Shown piece after piece: positions 21,228-32,600 of a DNA stretch of 64,000 nucleotides. A program made the position numbers and the translations under genes. The notes below the pieces were generated by a model. The model ran no database searches. It was not told the origin of the DNA and saw only the letters and a list, made by a program, of their open reading frames with translations. Each line of letters starts with the position of its first letter. Within the stretch, counting starts at the first letter, position 1. Source of the stretch: Allium sativum (Eukaryota > Streptophyta > Magnoliopsida > Asparagales > Amaryllidaceae); assembly GCA_030737875.1 (NCBI GenBank), contig CM060922.1, positions 305,465,456 through 305,529,455 of the forward strand, given 5' to 3'.

Positions 21228-22600
21228 ATGGATAAGATAGGGACTTCGCAGCGAGAGGACCTACGCATAGCAGACATCTTGGATAGGCTTAATAAACGGG
21301 AGACTTACAGTTACCTTAGTAGATATTCCATGGATGATAGAGGGTGGTTGCAGCGAGATGGAAGACTTTGTGTTTCCCAAGTTAGGAGTTTGTTGAAGAC
21401 AGTCCTTGAGAAAGCCCATCATTCTAGGATGACTATCCATCCAGGCGGTAATAAGATGTATAGAGATATGAAGAGGGTTTTCTTTTGGGGTGGGATGAAG
21501 AAAGATGAAGCGAAGTTTGTTTCTCAATGTTTGATTTGCCAGCAAGTCAAAGATGAGCAAAAGAAGCCCGGTGGTTTACTTAATCCATTGGAGCTCCCAC
21601 AATGGAAGTGGGAGAGCATCTCTATGGATTTCATTGATGGTTTGCCTAGTTCAAGGAATGGCAACACCAATATTTGGGTTATCTTCGTGAGATAGTCCGT
21701 CTACATGGAGTACCTTCCAGTATAGTAAGTGATCGTGACCCTATATTCACCAGTGAGTTTTGGAGGAGCTTGCAGGAGGCATTAGGTACGCTGTTGAGTT
21801 TGAGCACTGCTTATCACCCTCAGAACGATGGACAGACGGAAAGGGTGAATAGAGTTCTTGAGGATCTTCTAAGACTGTGTATCCTAGATTTCAGAGAGAC
21901 TTCGGAAGAGCATCTTCCATTGGTAGAGTTCGCCTGCAACAACATTTATCAAGCTAGTATTGGCATGGCACCCTTCGAGGCATTGTATGAGCGACCTTGT
22001 AAATCACCGACTTGTTAGTGGGAGTCTACAGTTAGGCTTTTACTTGGACCTGAGATGACTAGAGAAACTCAGAGAAGATTGATCTTATTCGCATACGCAT
22101 GAAGACAACTCAGGACAGGCAGAAGTCCTACGCATATAAGAGAAGAAATGATATTGAGCTTGAGGTGGGAAACATGGTTTTCATCAAGGTATCACTTTTG
22201 AGGAATGTGGTACACTTTGGATCTGTAGGGAAATTGGCACCAAGGTTCGTAGGGCCATTTCCCATAATAGAAAGGATTGGCCAAATGGCTTATAGGGTGA
22301 AGTTACCAGAGGGATTGACAGGTGTTTATGATGTTTTCCACATTTCTCATTTACGGAAATGCCTGCATGATACTGCAGAAGTAGTTGACCCGAGTATGCT
22401 TGAGGAAGTAGAGGTGGAACGGGAGATGACAGTTAGACGAGTTCCTACCCGTATTCTTGGATCAGAGGTTAACAAGCTACGCAACCGAGAGGTCAAATTG
22501 ATGGAAGTTCAGCAGGGAGATGACCATGAGGATGCAACTTGGGAGACTGAAGACAAAATTCGCGCTTCGTACCCTTTTCTTTTCAAGAGTATGTTCTTAA
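21228..22600 (+). pseudogene. Element C integrase with chromodomain-like tail, deleted core
   Basis: The zinc domain (HHSRMTIHPGG then CLICQQVK, about 21418-21550) and SMDFIDGLP (about 21620) are followed by an abrupt join at about 21680. There C lacks roughly 79 bp that A has at 361-439, which shifts the frame. The core resumes with [13 protein letters not shown] (about 21727) and keeps the catalytic Glu (QTERVN, about 21835). A TAG at 22016-22018 matches the stop in A at 776-778. The C-terminus has GPFPIIERIG, FHISHLRKCLHD and a chromodomain-like LRNREVKL...DATWETEDKI, as in Tekay/Del. Confidence 0.92.
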
Positions 22601-23154
22601 CTTCTTTTCCAAAGATTTTTATTTTTACTTGCTTCTGTCATTTAAGTATATCCTATCAATCGAATCTTCAACCTCTAAGTAGGGAACCAATGGATGTAAA
22701 CATGTGTTTGAGACATGCATGTTATGTTTGATGGATGCAAGTGGATGCAAGTGTTTGCTCGAGGTTGCTCGTGGATGCATATACACACACACTAGGCACT
22801 AGATCGGCTCAATCACTCTCATACTACATATGGATGCGAGTGCAGTTTTCTTCTTTTATGGATGGAAATGGGTGTATCATCATGTGAATGTTGCATTTGG
22901 ATGAATAATTGTGCACACATATAGAACTCACATGTTATATCAGGATTATTTGCATACATGTTGGATTCATGGCACTGGCATACATTTTATTAAGGAGGTC
23001 AACTGAATCAGTAGACCGCCTAATCTTTCGCATTGGTATAGGGACATATACACACCTTTGCATATGTTCATATAAGCATTTGAAACATTTTAAGGACAAT
23101 GGATGCATGTGATTGGTGGATGAGTAGATGGATGATGGATGTTACATTTCTCTA
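22601..23154 (+). other. Element C 3' UTR, truncated, polypurine tract missing
   Basis: It shares the GCATATACACACAC block (22775), the GATCGGCTCAATCACT block and the palindrome (22993-23021) with A and B. It stops near GGATGATGGATG and joins LTR sequence directly. The TTTCGGGGACGAAA block, polypurine tract and LTR start are gone. Confidence 0.85.
22993..23021 (+). other. Conserved 29-bp palindrome in C 3' UTR
   Basis: Identical to the A and B copies (arms AGGAGGTC and GACCGCCT). Confidence 0.85.
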
Positions 23155-26077
23155 TTCTTTAGATCCAGTCTCTGTGAGTTTATGTTGCTTGTAGATATAA
23201 ACATTTAATAAGTAATCCTGACATGTTTATGAGTTTGGATCTAAACATGTGCCTATTAATAACTTGAATCATAACTAAACAGATTTGCAATTACTTGTAC
23301 CCCTAATGCTCTGTTTAGTTCTTATATGCCTATCTCTATTATGCCTACTCTGTCATTATGCCAATTCTGTCACCGTATGCCTATTCTATTAGTGTGCCTA
23401 TTTCTGTTATCATATGCATGTTTTATTACTATGTCTATTTCTGTTCTCTTCTCTCCCTCCTTCCCTATTTATTTTTTTAATCAGGCTACCTTCGATCCTA
23501 GGCCTGTCGCTGAAACATGCGAACAAACGAAATTGGGAATGGTTGGGAATGATAAATTAGGGCATAACTTGTACTATAAAACATGATTGGGATTTCGAGG
23601 CATAATCTATACCTTGATCTAAAACTTTAATTTGGGGCATAACTTGTATCGTGAATCAGACTGGGATTTGAGGCATGAAAAACCTGTAATGAACATGAAA
23701 AATTGTTCATGCCTAAATTAACAGTAAATATAAACTGTAACTGCACTTAGACACGAAGTTTGATTACACTTGTAGTAGAAGTCTGCCCAGAATCGCCCGG
23801 CAAATCCAGCATCCGCAAGTGGTTAATCTAATGTGAAGGGCCTAGTGCGTAAATATACACGTAACGGTGCAAACACATGAGGTTAAGTCTGACCTGCAGT
23901 AAAAGTCTACCCGGAATAGCCCAGTATATCCAACATCTACAAGTGGCCGACTTAATGTGAGAGTTTTAGTGCAGTAACAGAGATGAATGTAAAAAAGATA
24001 ACAACCTTTTAACTTGTAATACTTAACCTATTTAAATCTGTGGGGGTTGTATGTACCTGTCAAAATTGTGTAAGGGTTAAGTAAACTTGCTTGAATCAAT
24101 GAGGGTTAAAATAAATCTGTTAAATCTATGAGGAGGGTTTTGTAAACCCGACAAACTTAACTTGTTTTACATGGTGGGGTTATGCGGGCTTGTTAAATCT
24201 GTTAGGCATAACTGGTAAAAATCCTAGTAGTAGGGATGCAAGCTTGGGGGTGTCTTGTATCATCTGTTATGCGAGACCCGTATCAGTTAATAACCCATCT
24301 TGGTATCAAAAAGGAGGACCCCGAACAAGTTACGGGTCAGGGTAAGCTTACTGAGCTGATTATAAGAGGTTCATCTGAGTGGGGGTGCTGATGGCGCATT
24401 CCGTTGGACTCATGTGCGTGCGTGAATCCACTTGCTTGGGATAATAAGACGCTATAGCATTAGTAGATATGGATGTGCCTCTCGAAAAAAGGGGTTGCCC
24501 CTTTAGGAAGTGATACATCTTGTTATGGGGATAGCACAGGGTATCTACAGGATAGGGATCTGATCGACTGGGGTAGTAATTAGGGTACATCTAGTCTTGC
24601 TTGTTTAGGGGTCCGTTATTATCACTGGGGTAACACCTATCATTTCTGTTGGGCCGCCTGTTATTATTGTTGGGGGTAAAGCCCATCACTAGAAGTACAT
24701 CTAAGTCTACCATCCATTTCTGTTGGGATCATCTTGTTTCTGTTATACTAGTATTAGTGCAGAGAAAAGTACTTGAGAAGCGCAATATATTACATTCTGC
24801 TTATTCAGTTTATCTTGCTCGGTCTATTATACCTGTTTTATGATACTGTTATCTCTCTCATCCATCTTATATGCCTGTCATGATGCTTTTACTTACTTGT
24901 TTGCTAAAAGTAACTGTACTCGCCAGACTTTATGTCTGATCCGTTTTGTTTCCTTCTCTCTCTTCCTTCCCCCTCCCCAGGTTCTCAGGGTGGGAATACT
25001 CTGGCTTGATTAGGATTCTCTCTTTCGTTCTGCTTGGAGCTGCTTAGATGTATCGCTTGATTTTCTATCTACCTTGCTATGGCTATTCTTTTTGGGGACT
25101 ATGATTTTATATTATTGTACTCTGATGGTTTTAGTACAAGGCAAATACTTTTATTTGATGTAAATATGTTTTCAGTATTTCAGACTGAGCTTGTAACCAG
25201 ATTTTGGACCAAGATGTTTTCTGTTGGAAAATAAAGTTTTAAATTTCTGCTGCTATTTTATATTTGTCTTGTGATTGTTAGCCTACTTTGTGAAATAGGC
25301 TACACAAAGCTAAAGGATCAAGTATTAGAGAATAATCTGCCTAGAAACCGGATCGGATCGGATGTAGTCAGAGAAAACAAAGCTAGACAAAGTGAGGAAA
25401 GACAGAAATCGAACCGGTCCGGATCAGATATGATGCTCCGATCCAAATCCCATTACCTGGCCTATCCGACCCGAGCACAGAATGAAAGGTTCTTTATTCC
25501 CATGTTCTCCTAAAGATGCGGAGCGGTTACACACATGATTGCCTACGTTCTCCTACTCGCTTGATGCGCTGTCACCATCTGGAGAGCTCCGAACCCGCAT
25601 CTCCAGGGATGGATGCCACGTACCTCCGATCCGAACCCGTTTTTGGGAAAATTTGCACCTATAAAAAGACCTCTAAGGCTCACTTGAAGGGATCTTTTGG
25701 CACTCTGAGAATTTGAATATCTTTGAGAACCGAATATCAGCACTCCCAAACAATCCAAATCATCATTCAAAGTATATTTTGAGGATAATTGAGTGAATGT
25801 ATATGAAAAGTGAGTGAGATTGAGTGAATATCTTGTTGTATTTTCATCTACATCATCAAACAAAGTGATATAAAGTGGACGTAGGCTCTTTAACGCCGAA
25901 CCACTATAAATCTTGTGTCTCTTTTCTGTTTTTGATCTCATTTTATCGTATTTTTAGTCAATTTGGGTGTTAGAACCACTTTTTGGTCTAACAGTGATGT
26001 TTCTGTTTACCTATAACGCTTGACGAAACTTAATGCATTCTGCTAAAGAGTGACATTAACGAATGTGGGGTGTCATA
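23155..26077 (+). mobile_element. Element C 3' LTR, lacking first 564 bp and split by a solo LTR
   Basis: It aligns with the C 5' LTR from 16415 onward, so the first 564 bp including the TATA box are deleted. Hairpin modules (23752-23966) and the acceptor-like tract (about 24953-24981) remain. A 718-bp solo LTR plus a 5-bp duplication interrupts it at 25276-25998. The LTR ends TGTCATA at 26077; the final CA is mutated to TA. TSD GCATT follows (26078-26082). Confidence 0.9.
25276..25993 (+). mobile_element. Solo LTR, probably Ty1/copia, 718 bp
   Basis: It starts TGTTAGCC and ends GTCTAACA, flanked by perfect GTGAT duplications (25271-25275 and 25994-25998) inside the C 3' LTR. It has a TATA box (CTATAAAAAG, 25660) and a downstream GACGTAGGCTC...GCCGAACCAC block (about 25880-25905) typical of many plant copia LTRs. 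No interior or second LTR is present, which fits LTR-LTR recombination. Several CCGATCC/GGATCGG words lie before the TATA box. Confidence 0.85.
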
Positions 26078-26082
26078 GCATT
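26078..26082. repeat. Target-site duplication of element C, right copy (GCATT)
   Basis: Matches 15846-15850. Confidence 0.9.
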
Positions 26083-26640
26083 CACTTTAACTTTTCTTTC
26101 CTCCTATGTGTCCTCCTAACGTAGGTACATATTAGCTTTAAAATAAGACTCAGCGATATCTCTCGAGAGACTTGCCTTACATTCAGAATCATCGACCACT
26201 CCAGCCACAACTAGCATGAGCACTAGTAATGGTTCTGGTTTATCAACAGATGACATCGCCACATTAAATCATTCCAGGAAACTCCTCAACATTTCTCTTG
26301 GTTTTTGCTGTATCATCTTCAATGTCATCATATTTTCGGTCTCACAATTAGGACTCTGAATTGTCCAACGAAGTTGTCCAACACCTAAATTTTCTGGCTC
26401 ATGAAAGCAAAAGGCTTTTCGGAAGAAGAAATGATAGAAGCAAGTGCAATAATGTAGACCTCTTTAAAGTGTTTAATTCTATTAGTATAAGCTTCATCAT
26501 TCATATAATAGAGGGGATGAACTTAACTTCGAAAAAGACCAATATAATTGGAGAAATGACCAAATTCCCTAGTTTTGACATTATTTTAAAAGGAATCCCC
26601 ATAGATTTTTTTTTCAAAATTTGTCCAGACTAAACCACGG
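26083..26640 (-). pseudogene. Older minus-strand Ty3/gypsy gag, 5' half
   Basis: Reading the minus strand down from about 26340 gives KPREMLRSFLE, then after a TGA stop FNVAMSSVDKPEPLL and ECKASLSRDIAESYFKANMYL. This resembles the end of the retrotransposon gag (capsid) domain: a Leu-rich segment, then F..SL, then a block ending in an A..Y motif. It runs into element C at 26083 and continues at 15850. Stops and frameshifts show it is dead. 26400-26640 is upstream and not clearly coding. The + strand ORF 26361-26633 has no recognisable content. Confidence 0.5.
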
Positions 26641-26984
26641 AGACATATAATCACATTTTTTATTTTCGATTATGATGACGTTTTCCACCTACATTGTCTT
26701 TGCCAGACCCAACGTAACGAACAACCTATACATCAATGTAGAAAAGTTGCTAATAGAATGAAATAAGAGAATAAGAAGAAAATAAAATAGAAGCAAGAGT
26801 AAAGAAGAGAAGAGAAAAGAAAAGAAGAGAAGGGAACAAAACCAAATGCAGAACCTATTGAATATCTCATAGCACATCAAGCATATGTAATAATAATCAT
26901 AGACATGAAAAGCGATACAATGATAATATAAACCATATAATCAAAGTACATGCTCATACAGTTATACATAATAACAATAGAATT
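26641..26984. other. Low-complexity spacer with purine-rich tract
   Basis: 26755-26845 is almost pure A and G (AAGAGAAG-type repeats). Nothing gene-like is seen. Confidence 0.4.
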
Positions 26985-28765
26985 TATTTTTTGGAAATAA
27001 ACGGGTATTTTTATTATAGACAGAAAGGTACAAAAGGATTGAGCTGGTTACAAAATAACAAATACACTAAACAAATACTATACAATGCAAAACAAAACCA
27101 GCTTAATACCAAAAGAAAAAAATACAAACCCAATAACTAAAGCTTATAAACCGAACAAAAGAAAAGGCTAAATGAACCCAAACACTGGAAATATAAACTG
27201 TCCAAACTACAGACTAGATCCACAAAAGAGCATGCTTTTGAAGCTAAGAAAATGGGCATAAACAAGAGCTAAGAAACACAACATGAAAAGCTCCAAAACT
27301 AAAAGCCAACCCAACAGACACAACCAAAGAGATCACTGCACCAAACTCCAGACAAGACCACAAAATCAGAGCAGGGAGAACAACAACCAAGAAAGCTAAC
27401 AATGCAAGAAAAAAACTGGCAAAGAATGTCAAAAGAAAGACTCCAGAAATTTGAAACCAACCCATCATAAAAGATAGAGAACTTAGACCAACTATAAACC
27501 TGAAAAGAGCACCAAGAGACTACCAAAAATACCAAGCAAGACCTCTAAAACAAATCAAAAATAAAATTACTTCTTAGAAATCCCAATACTTAGAATACTT
27601 CTACACTTTCATTTTTCTCTCAATTTTTCTCAGTCTTCAATCTTGTTTTGATTTGTGAGATCAATTAGTTCCATTCAGGACTTGTCTCCACCTATGGCTC
27701 ATTACATATCCTAATATTCTTCCCCTTTAATCTAACAGATCTATACTTATTCCTTTTCCTAATAATATTGCTAGAAGAGCTATCAAAGTCCTCCATAAAC
27801 ATGTCATGAATAACATTATTTTTTACTTCTTACAGTGTGAAATCCACCTAATTACTAACCCTTACCTGCTTAGATGTTTCTTCTTCTTTGCTAGATAATT
27901 ATTGTGACTCTTTTTGAGACCCATCAGTTACTTCAATTCCGTCAGAAAACCCCAATCATCCTTGTCTTGCATGTTATCCATTTCAACATCGCTACTATTT
28001 GCAATGAGCTACTGCCTTTTCAATATTATCTCCTTTATCCTACTTACTCACATTAGAAACATCAAGTATATTAAAAGGATTAACATTATCAACAATAATA
28101 GCCCCAGAAATACCACTTTTTGAACTAGAGATAACTTCCTTTTACTTGTAACCTTTAACTAAATCACTATTCTTATCCATTATCATGTAATTTTCATTAC
28201 ACTCAACACTATTCTTACTCTAAAATTTCACAAATTCATCTGTATCCATCCCACTCACTAAGTTTGAATTGTTCTTAGGAGACCAAACCTTGACTGATTT
28301 GCAAGTAACATTTGAATGCCTAAGTATCTTGCAGTTTGAACATAATGAAGGAATCCATTTATAAACTACCTTTTGCCACATAATTTCTGCATTAAAGCAC
28401 TGAATAGGAACAACATTAGGAAATCAGAAATCATAGTTAACTTCAACTAGTTTCTAGCATACGAAATTCTAGTAACCAATAATGATGTTATTCTACTTAT
28501 ATATTCTTCAAACCAGAAATTCAAGTCCAGATTAGGCAAACGAATCCAAATAGGGATTGAATGAAGGAATTCCTGAGTTAATTTTAATAGTTGCCATGTT
28601 TCATAAAAATCAACTTCTTGTTATAATAATACAGTCACGAGGCTAGTATTCTGTCACAGTCTTCATCATCATCTCATTTTATTTTGAAAAAAAAATCCAT
28701 TTTCCCTAAAATATAACCACTAGTTTCCCTTTAGATTCCATGTTCGATAAATATAAGTGTGCGTT
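26985..28765 (-). pseudogene. LINE ORF1, C-terminal half and 3' tail, minus strand
   Basis: Non-LTR retrotransposon ORF1 remnant, an RNA-binding protein. Minus-strand reading from about 28700 gives DCDRILAS and LYYYNKKLIF, then QEFLHSIPIWIRLPNLDL (about 28595-28518). This is the end of a DUF4283 domain. A CCHC knuckle CSNCKILRHSNVTC (C-x2-C-x4-H-x4-C) lies near 28345-28304, and a low-complexity linker has NPFNIL near 28065. Stops and frameshifts occur throughout. After ORF1 the sequence runs to an A-rich end near 26985 with no reverse transcriptase, so ORF2 is missing. The short Phe/Ser-rich minus-strand ORFs at 27244-27535 lie in the tail and carry no motif. Confidence 0.75.
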
Positions 28766-29600
28766 TGGCAGAGGTCACTGTTAAGGTTTTAAATTAGGCT
28801 CAGGTCCGGTCATAACTTATTGTAAATTTATTCCCTATTTTTCGAAATTTCAGTTAGTAATAATAAAAAAAATCACGTAAATTCATAATTAAATAAAACA
28901 ATTAATCAAAAAAAATTAGGGGGAAAAATAATTAAAAACACATCAAAATGAAAAAACAGAAAAAACAACGAAAATGCAGTAAAATGCATTGAAAAATGCA
29001 TATATTTCAAAATAGTTGCATATGTGTAGCATCTATACATTTTCTACGTCAAACAGCTACATACATGCATACATGTATGCAGATTTCATGAAATATGTGC
29101 ATGTTTGTATGCAACAATTCAATTTCAGCATGGAAAACATACATTAGCGTATATCCGCATTAAGGTATGCAGTTATACATAAAAAACTTCATATAAGTAT
29201 GCAAATACTGCCCTGCCTCAATTCTGCAAAACATTCTTGCATACAAGTATGAAGTTATGTCCGAATAATTGCATGCTTCTATGCAATTATTCAGCAGGCG
29301 TGCACATTTTGGTGCATCTGTATTCAGATAATTGTGTGCATGTATGCAATTATTGGCAAAAGTTGCATACATTTTTCTTTTTCGTGGACCTATGAGAATA
29401 TTTCCAGAATTTAGATTTTTTTTATATGTCAGCACATAAAATTCTGGGCAAAACACGAAAACCACGGAACTTGGAAAAAGAGAGGCAGAAATTTCAAAAA
29501 TAGATGGTGGGTTTGCATTGAAAACATGACAGGGACGTGGCTTACATTTTGAAATGTTTTAGGAACTTGATGCTTATTTTCACTAAATATAATCTGTGAG
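28766..29600. other. Extra sequence within LINE ORF1, rich in TGCAT words
   Basis: About 0.8 kb separates two DUF4283 fragments that should be adjacent, so it looks like an insertion. It starts near GTGCGTTTGGCAGAGG and contains more than ten TGCAT/ATGCA words plus a perfect 12-bp-arm hairpin (29263-29292). I could not identify terminal repeats or a family. The minus-strand ORF 29160-29465 shows no known motif. Confidence 0.4.
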
Positions 29601-29673
29601 ATAATTATAATAAGGTTCATTTCCAAAGACATAAAAACAATGGAGTTAAACCATCTTTCTCTAGCTCTGTTTG
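29601..29673 (-). pseudogene. LINE ORF1 fragment at left edge of D, plus TSD GTTTG
   Basis: The minus strand reads RERWFNSIVF, matching the start of the DUF4283 domain. GTTTG at 29669-29673 is the left copy of the D target-site duplication; the other copy is at 54910-54914. Confidence 0.65.
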
Positions 29674-32600
29674 TGACATTAACCAAACCCCCGCTCCCCG
29701 GTGGCAAGATATGTCTTTGGAATATTACACATTAATCACATCAGCAGATTACAGAATATAGCATAAAACATAAAATCAGAGATTAATTTACATCATATCA
29801 AAACAACGTAAATCATCAATGTCATAACCATCATTAGAGTTATAAAGATACAGGATCCTACTTAGTACATAACAAGTTTCATCAAGTAGAAAATAAGTTT
29901 ACAGTGGAATCGAATATAAACATACGATCGTGCTTAAGAGTCCAAAAGAAATAATAAAAGATAAGTCTTCATCTTGAGCCAAAAGAGCACCTAATGCTAT
30001 GGTGCATATCCAAAAGAATGCCAATCGCTTGTTCACTTGGCTGCCCATGAAAAAATTGGGGCACCTGAGTTTGTAAGGGAAAAACAAACAACGAGTCAGT
30101 CATGGGACTACTATGAGAAATCCTGCAGTTACTTAGCTTAATTAATAATAAGGCAAATCATAGGACCACGACGTATGTCATAGAACGGGTTTACTCCATT
30201 GGATTGCCAGTGTATAAAATAAAGTAAATATAGTAAACAATCATCACGCTTTTTAGAAAAATAAAGCAATTATAAGATACATGTCCCATCACATAATGCA
30301 AACACAAACTAGAGGATAGAGTTTTACCTTATAATGGCCAATATATACTTGATATGCATAAAACAAAATCATTGGATATTATTACTAGCGTCTAGATGTT
30401 CCATAAACCATTCCAGTATAAATGTATCAATCCTAGACAGCATAGTACCCTATCCTACTATGTCGTCAACAATATATAGCTAGACCCGTACAATGTCGTA
30501 TTGGAATTTGGATTTTCGTCATGAGTCAAGGCAAAGGATGTATCCTTACCAGTTTCGAGACACTCTAGCAATTGCCTTAGTATCACACCTATGGGCAACC
30601 CTTGGATCTTTAGGGCAGGTCCAAACCTAACGTATATGGATTGGTTATTCCTGAACAATACGATTCCCAGTCCTGTCGGACCTGTCACTCGAGCCTTTTA
30701 GTCAGCTCTATATCCGAGGCGCCTCGCACTCTGTCAACCACATAAGTAAAAAATGTCTAGGCTCCATACCATGACACACCTTCTAGCTAGAAAGAAACGC
30801 ATGCACTCCCTGCAGTCAGTATCCTATTTTAACTCATATCAGGGTGTGAGGTTTGCGAATTAATGTTAACCACAAAACAATGCTAATTAAAGTCATGCTT
30901 TGATTATCAACCACAAGACTGTGCTTTACAACAAAAGCCTTGATCACTTGCATCTTAGCATGCTACATTGTCAACCCATACCATACCATTGATTTCCACT
31001 AATACATAACCTCTAAGCTCATATGTCTCTGGGAAGGGTATTAAGCAAGAGAATAAATTCTACGCTACCAAACAGATATATATTTAGCGGAGATCAACGA
31101 ATATGACACACAATGCAATGTCAAACATGTGATCCATTCATTTGTCCATTCTGGGTCTGAACGAAACCGGAGGTACCTTATTCCTCATCCCATATACCCA
31201 ATACAGGGGAGAAGCTCTCGCATATCCGAACAATCAACAAGTATGTCTGGACAACTACAACTATAACCCTTTCAAGGGAGTTACCCATATCGAAGGCATC
31301 AGTAGTAATACATTCGATGTGAAGATTGTTGGTCTTGCACTGTCTTCATTTTTTTCACTTTTAGTCATCATTTAATTATTTGAAATGAGAATTAACTCGG
31401 TGTTTTCAAATAATTATCGCATATATAAATCAAATCAATTATTTCTTTTGGTTAAGTTATTGGCCTTCACAATTAATTTCACTACCTTATTTTAAAAGGT
31501 TAAATCGAGAATTTAATTCGGTCGTCGAATTAAATATTCAATCACAATTTACCCGAAATCATTTAATCAGTGTTCATGCCAAATCATACTTAACCATTTT
31601 TCATTTTTACAAACCAATCATAATTGGCTTACTCACATTCTAAATTTCTTATTTTAATTTAAAACGACTTTCCACTAATTATGTATGTATAAAAATAGCT
31701 CAATTCGTTCAAACGACATTTCATGTCATTCGATTACACCGACATTGTTGTCATTCCATTTTGAATTAAACATTTCTAACGATCTAACCATCAGATCGTA
31801 ACATATTTATTGTCATTGGAAAGATCCTTTTGAAACGAACCAAATGGTTTAAATTTTTGGAAAATCCGATGGTCTAATCTCCCGATATACTCGTATAAAA
31901 TTATGAGTTGAAAACGCGAACTGCCGCTGCATGATCCGTTTAACTTAACTCATATTTTTTTCATATAAAAATATAATTTGTTCAATGGCTTCCAAACTAT
32001 TTAATTGAACAAACAATTGGCTAACGCCTTTAAATTTCGGAAAAATTTGCCATAACCTCCTTTATACAGGGTGCTCGAAAAAATCACATATAGCCTAAAA
32101 AGGCCCCAATAAATCGTAGTATATACATACAACATGTGTACACTGAGAGATGTGCAAAAATAAATCATCTCAATGCCTGTGTGGGAATTAAAAATCATGT
32201 GAACAACCATTGTGCCTGACACATCACCCTAGGCAACGTGTACAATTTTATTACCCAAATCCCATGTACCGTAACTACGCAAGAGTGACATGTATATTTT
32301 TGTCACCACTTGACCTATGTAGGGTTTATTATTATATATTGTAAATTTATTTATAGGTTTAATTTAGTCCAAATCATGTCTTCTACTCACATCTGATTAA
32401 TATGCAGTATACCTGGCCTCCATTCCTTTGTTCTCGTCATATAGCATCACAATATGGTTCACGTCATATAAGCATCAAGCAACTACATGTTTATATGTGT
32501 ATGTTGGGCTGTGCTTACGTTATGTAGTCTAATACCTTCTTTCTATTTTATAGTGTTGTTTAATTAATCTAGAATGCATTAATCGCATCCAATGCACACA

